A DNA stretch of 56,548 bases. It comes from Roseinatronobacter domitianus. Lineage in GTDB: Bacteria > Pseudomonadota > Alphaproteobacteria > Rhodobacterales > Rhodobacteraceae. The stretch spans positions 1-56,548 of the forward strand of contig NZ_JALZWP010000018.1 in NCBI RefSeq assembly GCF_023336755.1. Direction: 5' to 3'. This document shows positions 40,595 to 48,960 of the stretch, in pieces. The position numbers were made by a program, and so were the translations under genes. The notes under the pieces are model-generated. The model was given only the letters and a program-made list of their open reading frames with translations, did not search any database and was not told the origin of the DNA. Position 1 is the first letter of the stretch; every line of letters starts with the position of its first letter.

Positions 40595-41617
40595 TCAGTT
40601 CGAGCTGTGCAGGCGAATAGCCAGACGCGGGCGCTTGTTCACCGGCAGGATGGAACTTTCCGTCATCAGATCGATCCAGCGGCCCTTGGGATCCATCATC
40701 TGGCGGGCGTAAAGCGGCAGACCGACGGTATTGGCGGTCTCCAGCAGGTTGGCAGGCCCGCCATAAGTGGTGAAGGTGTCGAAGGTGCCCAGCGGGAAGG
40801 CGATGCCTTCACCTGTGGGGATAAGCCGTTCCGATGTGCCGTTCGACAGCGTGACCGAGCCGTTGTATTCCTCAAACAGGATGCCCGCGAAAGGAAATGC
40901 CCGGCGCATGTCATCGCGCAGGGGCTGGCCGCCTGTGGCCGAGTAGAACTTATAGGCGTCCTCGGTCTTCGGATGACTGATCAGCTTGTCGAAGAATTCC
41001 GAGCTGACCAGTGCATGGGCCGTGGTCATGGTCTCGCCCAGCAGATTGTCTTCAATGGCGCGCAGGACGGTGCGGACCTTGCCCTGCACATTGGTGCCCG
41101 CGGTGCCGAAGACGAAATCCACCGAGACCTGAGACAGCCCGAATTCGGTGAAGTAATTGTAGAGCGTGGTGCCCGCCCCATCCTTCACGATGCCGCGCAG
41201 GGCGTTCATTTCCATATACTCGCGGGTCTGGGCATGCTTGCGCCGCATCAGCGTCAGCTTGCGGTTCATCACCTCGACCAAAGGGTCGGCCGCGTCTGAC
41301 ACACCCAGCGCGGGCATGCCTTGGATATCAGCGGGCAGGATCACATCATCATGCGGGATCCACGGCAGCGCAAAACTGCGCATCGAGCGCGCCTCGCGAT
41401 TGCCAACGGTGGCCGGCGCGCCGAGCGGGACCGAGGGCAGGAGGCTCAGGACGCCTTCGTGCTGCTCAATCACGATGGAACGTTGCGTGACGCCCTCAAA
41501 GCGAAACAGCCCGATCTGGCCGAGGCGGGTATAGAGATTGGGCAGGATATTGATGGCCTGCGTCATCTCGGCGAGCGAATAGCCGCCCGCATCAAACGGG
41601 TTGCGGGTGATGGTCAT
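40595..41617 (-). CDS. major capsid protein E (lambda gpE family)
   Basis: 340 residues. Clear family features: FDAGGYSLAEMTQAINILPN near the N-terminus, then LGQIGLFRFEGVTQRSIVIE, HDDVILPADIQGMPALG and SSEFFDKLISHPKTEDAYKF. It ends in LPVNKRPRLAIRLHSSN. It builds the icosahedral shell and pairs with the gpD-like decoration protein encoded just upstream. Length is normal. Confidence 0.94.
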   Translation of the reverse strand: MTITRNPFDAGGYSLAEMTQAINILPNLYTRLGQIGLFRFEGVTQRSIVIEQHEGVLSLLPSVPLGAPATVGNREARSMRSFALPWIPHDDVILPADIQGMPALGVSDAADPLVEVMNRKLTLMRRKHAQTREYMEMNALRGIVKDGAGTTLYNYFTEFGLSQVSVDFVFGTAGTNVQGKVRTVLRAIEDNLLGETMTTAHALVSSEFFDKLISHPKTEDAYKFYSATGGQPLRDDMRRAFPFAGILFEEYNGSVTLSNGTSERLIPTGEGIAFPLGTFDTFTTYGGPANLLETANTVGLPLYARQMMDPKGRWIDLMTESSILPVNKRPRLAIRLHSSN

Positions 41618-41682
41618 GGGGAACTCCGGGGAAAGAGGGTGAATTAGGTGCTGTGCGGCGGAGGCGGCGCGATAACCTCCGA

Positions 41683-42063
41683 TCAGGCGGTATCGCGCGC
41701 GATAATGCCGAGGCTGGCCAGCTGACCGAGTTTGGTGGTGATCTTGGCGCCGTCATCGACGGTAGCGTCATGGGCGAGGGCTGCGCGCGAGACGATTGCG
41801 GGGCCGCGTACGATCACCACGCCGATAGCATCGGCGAGCGTTGCATCGACGGGGTAGAGCAGCACGGCGGCTGCGGTTTGCGCGCCATCCGAGCCGCCGG
41901 AGGTGGCGAGCTTGTATTTGCCGCTGGCGGTGACGCGGCCCAGCACGGCGCCAACCGGATAGGCAGTGCCGGCCAGAAGCGTGACGGTTTCGCGGGTATA
42001 GTTCGGGTTCACCTCGTATTTGAGGAGATCGCCCATCGTGCTGGGTTGGGTGAGCGCATTCAT
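41683..42063 (-). CDS. head decoration protein D-like
   Basis: 126 residues starting MNALTQPSTMGDLLKYEVNP then NYTRETVTLLAGTAYPVGAV and LGRVTASGKYKLA, which is the lambda gpD/head-decoration signature. The trimeric protein cements the expanded capsid. It lies between the protease/scaffold and capsid genes as in lambda (C-Nu3-D-E). Confidence 0.9.
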   Translation of the reverse strand: MNALTQPSTMGDLLKYEVNPNYTRETVTLLAGTAYPVGAVLGRVTASGKYKLATSGGSDGAQTAAAVLLYPVDATLADAIGVVIVRGPAIVSRAALAHDATVDDGAKITTKLGQLASLGIIARDTA

Positions 42064-42097
42064 GGCGGAGTTCCTGTGTCAGGGGTGCAAATGAAGA

Positions 42098-42123
42098 ACC
42101 CCGCCGATGCAGATCAGCGGGGT
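42098..42123 (-). terminator. GC-rich hairpin between scaffold and gpD genes
   Basis: ACCCCGC (42098-42104) pairs perfectly with GCGGGGT (42117-42123) around a 12-base loop. On the - strand it is followed by GTTCTTC, a weak U tract. It lies in the 132-bp gap before the decoration gene. It may be an attenuator, processing site or partial terminator tuning capsid against scaffold expression. Confidence 0.4.
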
Positions 42124-42195
42124 GGGGTAGCAAGGTGTCGTGTGGTTGGTCAGGTCTCGGCGCCTTTGGCGGCGCAACAGAAAGGACAGAGCCGC

Positions 42196-42762
42196 TCAGC
42201 CGCGCGGACTGGCCGCGGCCCGTTTCGCCGCTGCCACGATCGGGCTTTCGCTGGCCTTGGGCAGGATTGGCGAGGGGGCGGCGGCCACGACATCCCGCGC
42301 ATCCGACGCATCCGACGCGCGTTGCAGGACCAGCTTGCGCAGGGCTTCCGGAGTTGTGCCCTCGCGCAGCGCTTTTGCCGCGTCGATTGCGATGCCGAGC
42401 CGTCCCGCCTGGGCTGCGATCTCGGCGATCTCCGCCGCCGTCTCGCGAAACTGCGCCGAGAGCTCGGCCAGATTGGCGGGCTGTGGCGGTGCGGTTTGTG
42501 CGGTGGAGGACCGGTGATCTGCCTCTGACCCGGATGCCTGGCCATCGAGTGTCTGGGGTGTCTGTATCGCGGTTGATGCAACCGGCTCGTCTGACGCGGC
42601 GGCACCGGCCACAGTGTTTTTGGAGTCATCAGTAGGTGCAGCACCAGCGGTATTGTCACCAGCAGGGGCGTCATCAGCAGAAGGAGCGGAGTCGATCGCA
42701 TCATCCGGCTGCGCATCGGTGGTATCCTCTCGCACGTCATCCTGTTCCGGCGCATGGGCCAT
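42196..42762 (-). CDS. nested scaffold protein (Nu3-like), internal start
   Basis: An in-frame ATG at 42762 is preceded by the ribosome-binding sequence AGGAAAGAG and begins MAHAPEQDDVREDTTDAQPD, exactly where the protease domain ends. The product (about 188 residues) would be the acidic linker plus the helical C-terminal scaffold with its basic tail. This mirrors lambda, where Nu3 initiates inside gene C. Supported by start context and architecture. Confidence 0.65.
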   Translation of the reverse strand: MAHAPEQDDVREDTTDAQPDDAIDSAPSADDAPAGDNTAGAAPTDDSKNTVAGAAASDEPVASTAIQTPQTLDGQASGSEADHRSSTAQTAPPQPANLAELSAQFRETAAEIAEIAAQAGRLGIAIDAAKALREGTTPEALRKLVLQRASDASDARDVVAAAPSPILPKASESPIVAAAKRAAASPRG

Positions 42763-43752
42763 GGCTCTTTCCTTTCGGGGTTGGTGGGTAATCGCTTGGT
42801 GTTTGGTTGACCGGGTGGCGCGGACGGTCGCAGTTACCGGCCTGCCCGCAATCATCTGCCGGAATGCAGCAAAGCCGCGCGCCAGATCCGTGACCTCGTC
42901 GGCAATACCCGCGGCGACGGCATCCGCGCCGCGATAGGTCGCGGCCTCGGTTGCCATCGCGGCCTCCTCGCTCAGCCGCCCGGTCCGGCCAGCGGCCACG
43001 GTTTCTGCAAAGAGAAAACGCAGCACATCGATCTCGCGCTGGATATCGCCTCGGACACCTTCCGGCAGGGGCTCATACGGATTGCCATCGACCTTGTGGC
43101 GACCGGAATGGATCAGCGTGACGCGCACGCCGTCCTGATCGAGCTGCCCGCTCATATCGGCATGCAGGACCACGACCCCTATGCTGCCCACGGCGCCGGT
43201 GCGCGGCAGAAGGATGCGATCCGCCTGTGAGGCCAGCACATATCCCGCCGAGAAAGCGTGTTCGGCCACAAAGGCCCAGACCGGCTTGGTGCCCCGAAGC
43301 GCACGAATGCGATCCGCAAGGTCAAAAACACCCGCAACTTCGCCGCCAAAGCTGTCAATTTCCAATGCAAGGCCGCGCACGGCTGGATCAGAAGCCGCTG
43401 CTTCGATCTGCGCCGCGATCCCCTCATAGCTGGTCTGGCCCGAGGACTGACCGACCCATCCGCCCCGGTGGATCAGCACGCCAGATATTTCGATCACGGC
43501 GATGCCGTCGATGATGGGGTAGGGCGCCTCGCCATGCTGGCGGTAGCCGTCAGCCAGACCGCCAGCCAGCAAGCTGGCGCGGGCGGGCAGGGAGGTTGCG
43601 CCGAGTGCATCCACCGCTCCGGTATCATCGACCATATCAACCCGCCGCCCAAGAATGCGCGGCCCCAGACCGGAGAGGAAGGCCATGGCTTTGGAGGGGT
43701 CTACCAGCAGCGGCGTGTTGAAGGCGCGCGCGGCAATGCGGGCGTGGAGCAT
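42196..43752 (-). CDS. S49-family capsid maturation protease with C-terminal scaffold (gpC-like)
   Basis: 518 residues. The SppA/S49 core covers about 1-310: VIEISGVLIHRGGWVGQSSG, LALEIDSFGGEVAGVFDLAD, and the nucleophile in AFSAGYVLAS (Ser168). LIHSGRHKVDGNPYEPLPEG holds the candidate catalytic Lys. A low-complexity acidic segment and helical scaffold (LAELSAQFRETAAEIAEIAA) follow. In lambda gpC processes capsid components and Nu3 is its in-frame scaffold part. The gene directly follows the portal in lambda; here a VapBC pair separates them. Confidence 0.9.
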   Translation of the reverse strand: MLHARIAARAFNTPLLVDPSKAMAFLSGLGPRILGRRVDMVDDTGAVDALGATSLPARASLLAGGLADGYRQHGEAPYPIIDGIAVIEISGVLIHRGGWVGQSSGQTSYEGIAAQIEAAASDPAVRGLALEIDSFGGEVAGVFDLADRIRALRGTKPVWAFVAEHAFSAGYVLASQADRILLPRTGAVGSIGVVVLHADMSGQLDQDGVRVTLIHSGRHKVDGNPYEPLPEGVRGDIQREIDVLRFLFAETVAAGRTGRLSEEAAMATEAATYRGADAVAAGIADEVTDLARGFAAFRQMIAGRPVTATVRATRSTKHQAITHQPRKERAMAHAPEQDDVREDTTDAQPDDAIDSAPSADDAPAGDNTAGAAPTDDSKNTVAGAAASDEPVASTAIQTPQTLDGQASGSEADHRSSTAQTAPPQPANLAELSAQFRETAAEIAEIAAQAGRLGIAIDAAKALREGTTPEALRKLVLQRASDASDARDVVAAAPSPILPKASESPIVAAAKRAAASPRG

Positions 43753-43832
43753 CAGGTCCGGTCCTTCGCAGTTTTTGCAATTCGCCTTAGCTCATGGTAA
43801 GGAGAGTAAGCGTTTTGTAAGGAGTGTGGCTC

Positions 43833-44084
43833 ATGCAAGAATCGACCGTGACCATCAAAGGCCAGACGACCTTGCCGCGGGATGTCCGCGCGGCACTGGG
43901 CCTCAGCAGTGGCGACAAGGTGCGCTATGTGATCCTTGATGGTGAAGTGCGCCTTATGAAAGCGCGCTCGGTGACAGAGCTGCGCGGTCTGCTGGCCCGG
44001 CCTGATCAAGCCACCGTTTCGCTTGAGGAGATGGACGAGGCCATCGCCGAGAGTGCTCGGTCCAGCGCAGGCACTCATCCGTGA
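43833..44084 (+). CDS. vapB: AbrB/SpoVT-type antitoxin (VapB-like)
   Basis: About 83 residues from ATG 43833, with AAGGAG eight bases upstream. The N-terminal swapped-hairpin AbrB fold is clear: STVTIKGQTTLPRDVRAALG then LSSGDKVRYVILDGEVRLM. The C-terminal tail (LEEMDEAIAESARSSAG) would block the toxin. The stop overlaps the toxin GTG by four bases. The pair is transcribed against the late operon and sits between the portal and protease genes. Confidence 0.9.
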   Translation: MQESTVTIKGQTTLPRDVRAALGLSSGDKVRYVILDGEVRLMKARSVTELRGLLARPDQATVSLEEMDEAIAESARSSAGTHP

Positions 44085-44479
44085 TCGCGCTCGACACCAA
44101 TGTTCTGGTGCGCTTCCTGGTGCAGGATGACCCGGAACAGGCAAGGCTGGCAGGGTCTGTCATCGACGCGCTGAGCGAAACTATGCCCGGCTTCATCTCA
44201 CGCGAGGTGCTTGTCGAGCTAGTATGGGTGCTGGAGCGCGCCTATCGACTTTCCAAACCCGATATCGCCGGGGCGATTGATGGATTGCTCGCCTCAGCTG
44301 AGCTGGTGATTGAGGGGGCCGATGAGGTGGGCCCCGCGCTGGAACTCTACCGCAATGACGGATTTGGGTTTGCCGATCTAATGATCGCTGCCGCCGCCCG
44401 ACGCGCTGGGGCGAAAGAATTGGTGACCTTTGATCGCAAAGCCGCACAACTGCCCGGTGTCCGATTGCTGGGAGCCTGA
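44081..44479 (+). CDS. vapC: PIN-domain ribonuclease toxin (VapC-like)
   Basis: 132 residues from GTG 44081. PIN acidic residues are visible: D5 in IALDTNVLVR, E in SREVLVELVWVLERAY, and the pair in GFGFADLMIAAAARRAGAKE and VTFDRKAAQLPG. VapC toxins cleave tRNA or rRNA with Mg2+. It is coupled to VapB and ends nine bases before the convergent portal gene end, so the insertion is precise. Likely a prophage-maintenance or defence cargo module. Confidence 0.92.
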   Translation: MIALDTNVLVRFLVQDDPEQARLAGSVIDALSETMPGFISREVLVELVWVLERAYRLSKPDIAGAIDGLLASAELVIEGADEVGPALELYRNDGFGFADLMIAAAARRAGAKELVTFDRKAAQLPGVRLLGA

Positions 44480-44487
44480 TCTCCAGA

Positions 44488-46008
44488 TCAGGGCAAGTCC
44501 TCGTCTGGGCGCGGGCGGTCTTCCGCCTCATCGGTGTCATTGGCGTCATCGGCATCGCCCCGCGCCGCCGCGTCCGAATTGCCGTCGGCATCTGGCACTG
44601 CCTGCACGCCCTGCGCGGGCGATCCGGGTCGACGGAAATCGAGGCACAATGTGCGCTCGCGCGCCCGCTCCGCCGCGATTTCCCGATCAACCTGCTCGGC
44701 ATCAAAGCCGCGCTCGGCAATGGCCTGCGTGCGGGATTTGAGCCCCGCCTCGATCTGGGCGATTTCGGCATTGGCGTCTTTCAGCGGATCAACCCAGTCC
44801 CACTTGGTGGGCAGCCAGTCGGCAGTGAGCAGCCGCGCGCGGTTGGTCTCATATCTCGGTAGCGAAAGCGCACCTGCCAGCACAGCCGCATCCATCCAGC
44901 GCGCATAGACGGGTCGGCACAGCTGATACACCATCACTGAATGCTGCCAGGCGGAAACCCGGCGCCGGAACTCGATCAGCGCGAGGCGCGAGTTCGAGAA
45001 ATTGCCCTTCACCATGTCATTGGCGAGGTAAGGGTAGGGGATGCCCAGCGCGGCCGAGATTTGCAGCAATGTGCGGTACTGGAACGGCTCATAGGTCGCG
45101 CCGCTATCGGCAGGCTGGCCTACGGTCACATCCTCGCCCGGATCCAGCCGTACGATCTGGCCGGGGCTGATCTCGACGCCATCCGGCAAATCGTCATCCT
45201 CGGCGGGTGCCAGCGGGTTCTCTGGCGCAGGCGAGGTCACGAACATCGCGTACATCGCCGCGACCTTTTTGCGGTCGAGCTCGGCATCGTCATACTGATC
45301 GAGCAGAAACAGTTTCACGATGGCCGGGGCCAGCTTCGAGACCCCGCGCAGCTGGCCGCCCTCGACCGGGTCGATGATGTGGATAACTTCCGATGCTGGA
45401 ACGCGCACCATTTCGCCCGCCAACCCCGGATCGGTGCTGTCGCCGGGGTGGCGGCGCAGGAAGTGATAGGCGACGCGCCGCCCGATCCGGTCGAACTCGA
45501 TGCCCTGCCGGATCGCATTGCCGTTGGCGGCAATGCCGGACTGTTCCAGCGGCAGCATTTCCGAGGGCAGCATCTGGAGCTGCAAGGGCACCGAGAGCCC
45601 ATCACTCGCCCGCCGCATCCGGATCCGGAAGAACACCTCGCCTGCGATAAACACTTCGCGGGCGGCGCGGCGTTGGAGCCCGTAGAAATCGGTCAGCCCC
45701 TCGGCATCGGCCTCGTCGGTCTAGGCGAGCCAGAGGCGCTGCAGCTCTTCCTTCCTTGCCGCATCCCCGATCTTCGAGATCGGCTTGATCCCCTCGCCCA
45801 CGGTATTGGCTGCCCAGCTTTCGACCGCATTTACGGCATAGCCGTTGTTGCGAACGAGCCAGCGGGCGCGGGCGGTGATGTCGGGACCCGCGGCTGCGAT
45901 CAGCGCGTTGACATGCGCGCGGGTGGCGCGGAACCCGCGCAGGCGCCGATGATGCTGACCGGCGTCGAACCCGCCGATGAAGGCGCCGAGGCGCTGACGC
46001 CAGTTCAT
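44488..46008 (-). pseudogene. portal protein (lambda gpB family), interrupted by an in-frame amber codon
   Basis: From ATG 46008, overlapping the gpW stop, the frame reads NWRQRLGAFIGGFDAGQHHR and AVNAVESWAANTVGEGIKP, then ends at TAG 45723-45721. The same frame continues with TDEADAEGLTDFYGLQRRAA, VFIAGEVFFRIRMRRASDGL and the rest of lambda-type portal to 44488. In the family a Trp normally precedes TDEADAEG, so TGG mutated to TAG is the simplest explanation. The portal is the dodecameric DNA gate of the head. Without suppression only 95 residues would be made. Confidence 0.88.
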
Positions 46009-46217
46009 CACAGATCCTTCACGGCGAAGGGGCGCAACACCCGCCCAGCGCCGCGCTCGAGTTTTGCAATGCGACGTTCGACATCGCTGATCGCGGCAGC
46101 CAGTTCGGCATCCGTGCCATAGTTGATGCTCTTGCCGTCATAACTGACCGAGCGCGTGCCGCTGTAGCGTGCGGCCAGCAGCGCGCTGTGGCGGGCCTTC
46201 AGATCATCGAGGGTCAT
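46008..46217 (-). CDS. head-tail joining protein gpW
   Basis: 69 residues from ATG 46217, four bases before the terminase stop; a TTG at 46220 would add one residue. The protein starts MTLDDLKARHSALLAARYSG then TRSVSYDGKSINYGTDAELA, typical of the gpW family, with the helix AAISDVERRIAKLERG. In lambda gpW seals the filled head. Position between terminase and portal is canonical. Confidence 0.85.
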   Translation of the reverse strand: MTLDDLKARHSALLAARYSGTRSVSYDGKSINYGTDAELAAAISDVERRIAKLERGAGRVLRPFAVKDL

Positions 46218-46220
46218 CAA

Positions 46221-48071
46221 TCATTCCATGTATCGGGGCGTGCTGATCTTCCAGCCGCGGCGGCGCGGTGCGGTGATGCGCCCGGCCTCGGGTTCCGTTT
46301 TGTTCTGGTCAGCGTACGGTGCTACATCTGGCGCAACACTTGGGGGTTCGACCCCGGCTTGGGCCTCCAGCTGCCGCCACATGCGCTCATCAAAACGATC
46401 TGCCCCGAGGATCCACGCGGCAGCCCGCGCATAGACGCGGGTGTCGAGCGCTTCATTGCGCTCGCGCAGCTTCTGCCATTCCTGGCGGGCATAGCCACGC
46501 TTGTCGCGGATGGTGACCAGCTGCTCGGCCACCAGCTGTTTCAGCCATTCGCTATCGGCCCAGTCGGGCAGGTGGATCGTGCCCGCCGGATGGCGCGCGC
46601 CTTGCGCGATATCCTCATCGCTGGGCCGCTCGATCCGCAGATACCGATAGGTTTCTGCTTTGAAGGTCGCCGTGGCCACGGTCCAGAGCCGGGCGCCGCG
46701 TTTCAGCTTCCGCCCGTTTACGGTGGCATCGACATAGGTCGGGCCTGACACGGGTGTTGCCCGATTAAACCCTTCGAGTCCCTTCACCGGCGCCACTTGC
46801 GCAATGCCCTGCTTTCGGGACCAGGCGTAGACGGCCGCGGATTCGTAGCCCGTGTCGATGGCGAGCTTCGCCAGCGTCATGATTGCGCCGTTCTCATGCG
46901 TCCATGTCTGGCCCAGCAGAGACGTCAGGCTGTCCCAGCACGTAGGATCATCCGGTCCACCCGGGATGACGATGTGATCCACGAGCCAGCTGGTCATGCC
47001 GCGGCCCCAAGCCCAGACATCAACCTCGATCCGGTCTTTCTGCACATCGGCGCCTGCGGTCAGGAACAGCCCGCCTGCCGGGATCTGCGCTGCAAATACC
47101 TCACGCGGATCCGCCAGACGCTGCCATTCCGGGGCTTCCCCGCTTTCGACCCATGTCTCCCCCAAGAGCGTGTTGCGCGCGGCGCGCAGCATCTCATCCG
47201 AGCCTTGGGCGGCCAGCCAGTCCCGCGCGATCTGCTCCCAGCTCTTCCAGCCGATCGGCGAATAGAGGGCGGAGAGGTGGAAGCCGATCGATGTCGGGTC
47301 TGCCGAGACCGCCGTCGCCCGCCATTCGCCTTGTTCCAGCATCTGCGTCTTGTGGTGCTCCGCGATCGGCGTCTCACAGCCAGCGCAGTGATAGGCGGCC
47401 GTTTCAGGCCGCCCCTTGTCCCAGCGTAGCCGCTCGAACTCGAGCCATTGCATATGTCCGCAATGCGGGCAGGGGACATAATACCGGCGCTGATCACTGG
47501 CCTCGAACTCCCGCTCGATGCGCGACATCCCCCGGATCGTGGGCGTCGAGACCATGAACACCTTGCGCCGATGCGCGAAGGTGGTGGTGCGCGCTTCGGC
47601 CAGCGTGACCGGATCGCCTTCTTCATCGGCCGAGCCGGGATAGGCATCGACCTCATCGAGAAACACATAGCGTGCAGGCATCGAGCGCAGGCCGGTGGCC
47701 GAGTTCGCGCCCGTGAGCACCAAAATGCCGCCCGGGAATTCCTTGGACAGCATGGAATTGCCGGCGTCGCGCGAGCGGGCCGGGCTGACGCGTTCTTTAA
47801 GCGCGGCGCTATCCTTGATCAGCGGATCGATCCGGCCCCGCGAGCTGCGTTTCGCCATCTCGACCGTCGGCAGGACAGCCAGCATCGGGCCCGGCGCGTG
47901 ATGGATCACGAAGCCGATCCAGTTATTGCCAGCCTCAGTTGCGCCCACCTGCGCGGAATGGTTCACCACATCGGCCACGACCATGCGCGCTTCGCGCAGC
48001 CGCTCTTCGATCCAGTCCTGGCGGGCCGCATCCCGCGCCCGGCGCTTGCGGAAGGGCAGGGGGAGGGTCAT
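46221..48071 (-). CDS. terminase large subunit, GpA family, altered N-terminus
   Basis: 616 residues from ATG 48071, which overlaps the upstream HTH stop (ATGA). Family sequence is unmistakable from residue about 36: AQVGATEAGNNWIGFVIHHA, GPMLAVLPTVEMAKRSSRGR, MPARYVFLDEVDAYPGSADE (Walker B DE), RRYYVPCPHCGHMQWLEFER (zinc ribbon), and the nuclease part LFLTAGADVQKDRIEVDVWA. The usual N-terminal segment before the ATP motif (about 60-70 residues) is missing and the Walker A lysine position (normally MKSAQVG) reads NHSAQVG. Either a functional variant or a deletion-damaged gene. Confidence 0.88.
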   Translation of the reverse strand: MTLPLPFRKRRARDAARQDWIEERLREARMVVADVVNHSAQVGATEAGNNWIGFVIHHAPGPMLAVLPTVEMAKRSSRGRIDPLIKDSAALKERVSPARSRDAGNSMLSKEFPGGILVLTGANSATGLRSMPARYVFLDEVDAYPGSADEEGDPVTLAEARTTTFAHRRKVFMVSTPTIRGMSRIEREFEASDQRRYYVPCPHCGHMQWLEFERLRWDKGRPETAAYHCAGCETPIAEHHKTQMLEQGEWRATAVSADPTSIGFHLSALYSPIGWKSWEQIARDWLAAQGSDEMLRAARNTLLGETWVESGEAPEWQRLADPREVFAAQIPAGGLFLTAGADVQKDRIEVDVWAWGRGMTSWLVDHIVIPGGPDDPTCWDSLTSLLGQTWTHENGAIMTLAKLAIDTGYESAAVYAWSRKQGIAQVAPVKGLEGFNRATPVSGPTYVDATVNGRKLKRGARLWTVATATFKAETYRYLRIERPSDEDIAQGARHPAGTIHLPDWADSEWLKQLVAEQLVTIRDKRGYARQEWQKLRERNEALDTRVYARAAAWILGADRFDERMWRQLEAQAGVEPPSVAPDVAPYADQNKTEPEAGRITAPRRRGWKISTPRYME

Positions 48072-48337
48072 CGCCGGCCTCCCGCGCGCCGCGACGCCCC
48101 GCGCTTCGCCGCGTCTTTGCGCTGCTGCTCTTGTGCAAGCAGCCAGGCACGCACCGTGTCGCGGCGGTAAAACACCTTGCGCCCGATCCGGGTGCAGGCG
48201 GGGCCTATCTGGCGCGCTTCCCAACGCGAGAGCGTATCGCAGGTGAGGCCCAGCTCTCGCGCCAGCTGATCGCGGCTGATCCAGTCAGCCAGCAGGTTCA
48301 GGGGTTCCTCCTGCGCCGCAGGGGCAATGCTCTGCAT
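48068..48337 (-). CDS. MerR/AlpA-type HTH protein, terminase small-subunit or excisionase candidate
   Basis: 89 residues from ATG 48337, preceded by AAGGAG six bases upstream; the frame open from 48400 is less likely. The winged-helix core is WISRDQLARELGLTCDTLSR then WEARQIGPACTRIGRKVFYR, DTVRAWLLAQ. Its four-base overlap with the terminase suggests a gpNu1-like role in DNA recognition for packaging. An AlpA/Xis-like regulator is the alternative. Repeats of GACCGGAATTG lie directly upstream and may be its binding sites. Confidence 0.75.
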   Translation of the reverse strand: MQSIAPAAQEEPLNLLADWISRDQLARELGLTCDTLSRWEARQIGPACTRIGRKVFYRRDTVRAWLLAQEQQRKDAAKRGASRRAGGRR

Positions 48338-48960
48338 TTCTGTCTCCTTTTCGGTAATCCCGGCATCGGCCAGGGCAAGGGGAGCGAAGCAGAGGTGCAA
48401 GACCGGAACCTAGGCGGAGACCGGAATTGAAGCGGCCGGAGCAATTCCGGTCCTTGTTTTGTTGGCGATAGCGCGTCTCATGCGGAAACCGGAATTGGCG
48501 CATAGGGCATTTCAATTCCGCAATTCCGGTCGGTCCAGAGCGTGGGTGATTCTGAGGTTCGCTGCATGAGGCGGAATTGGTCGGCATCAACTGCGCCTCC
48601 GGTGCAGACGCCTATCCGGCGTGACGAACACCTGTTCCGGCTGCTCGGCTCGATTGTCTGAACGATTTTCAACTGCAGGGTGTTCTTATTATGTTCGGCA
48701 TCGACTAGAGATGCCGCATCGCGAACGACTCGCCTTAAGGATGTGTGTCCGGCTCTGGTTTGACCAGGGCTGGCCAACGCAAGCTGGTCTGAGTTCTGCG
48801 TGCCGCGCTGCAATCGATCCGATGAGATCGTCGCTGCCGACAAAATTTGACGCAAGCTGAGACGGCCCGCTCGGATTCGCGGGGCCGTTTCCAAACGTAA
48901 TTCACGTGCCACTGGTCTTTTGACCGGGGTGCTTTTGCTTGAAGAAAGGGTGCTACTCAG
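48338..48960. promoter_or_regulatory. 623-bp control region with GACCGGAATTG repeats
   Basis: No convincing gene. The left part (48399-48580) holds several copies, in both orientations, of GACCGGAATTG: exact at 48419-48429, 48442-48452 (reverse) and 48521-48531 (reverse), near-matches at 48487-48497, 48513-48520 and 48571-48579. A GC-rich hairpin (CGGCCCGC / GCGGGGCCG with a bulge, about 48863-48890, followed by TTT on the + strand) could end a short + transcript. It probably contains divergent promoters for the late operon and the 48961 gene. Confidence 0.55.

Noticed and set aside
44941-46122. 393-codon open frame on the + strand
   Set aside because: Antisense to the portal and gpW genes; low-complexity shadow composition.
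48621-48860. 79-codon Cys-containing + strand frame
   Set aside because: No ribosome-binding site, no conserved pattern, and it lies within the control region; probably chance.
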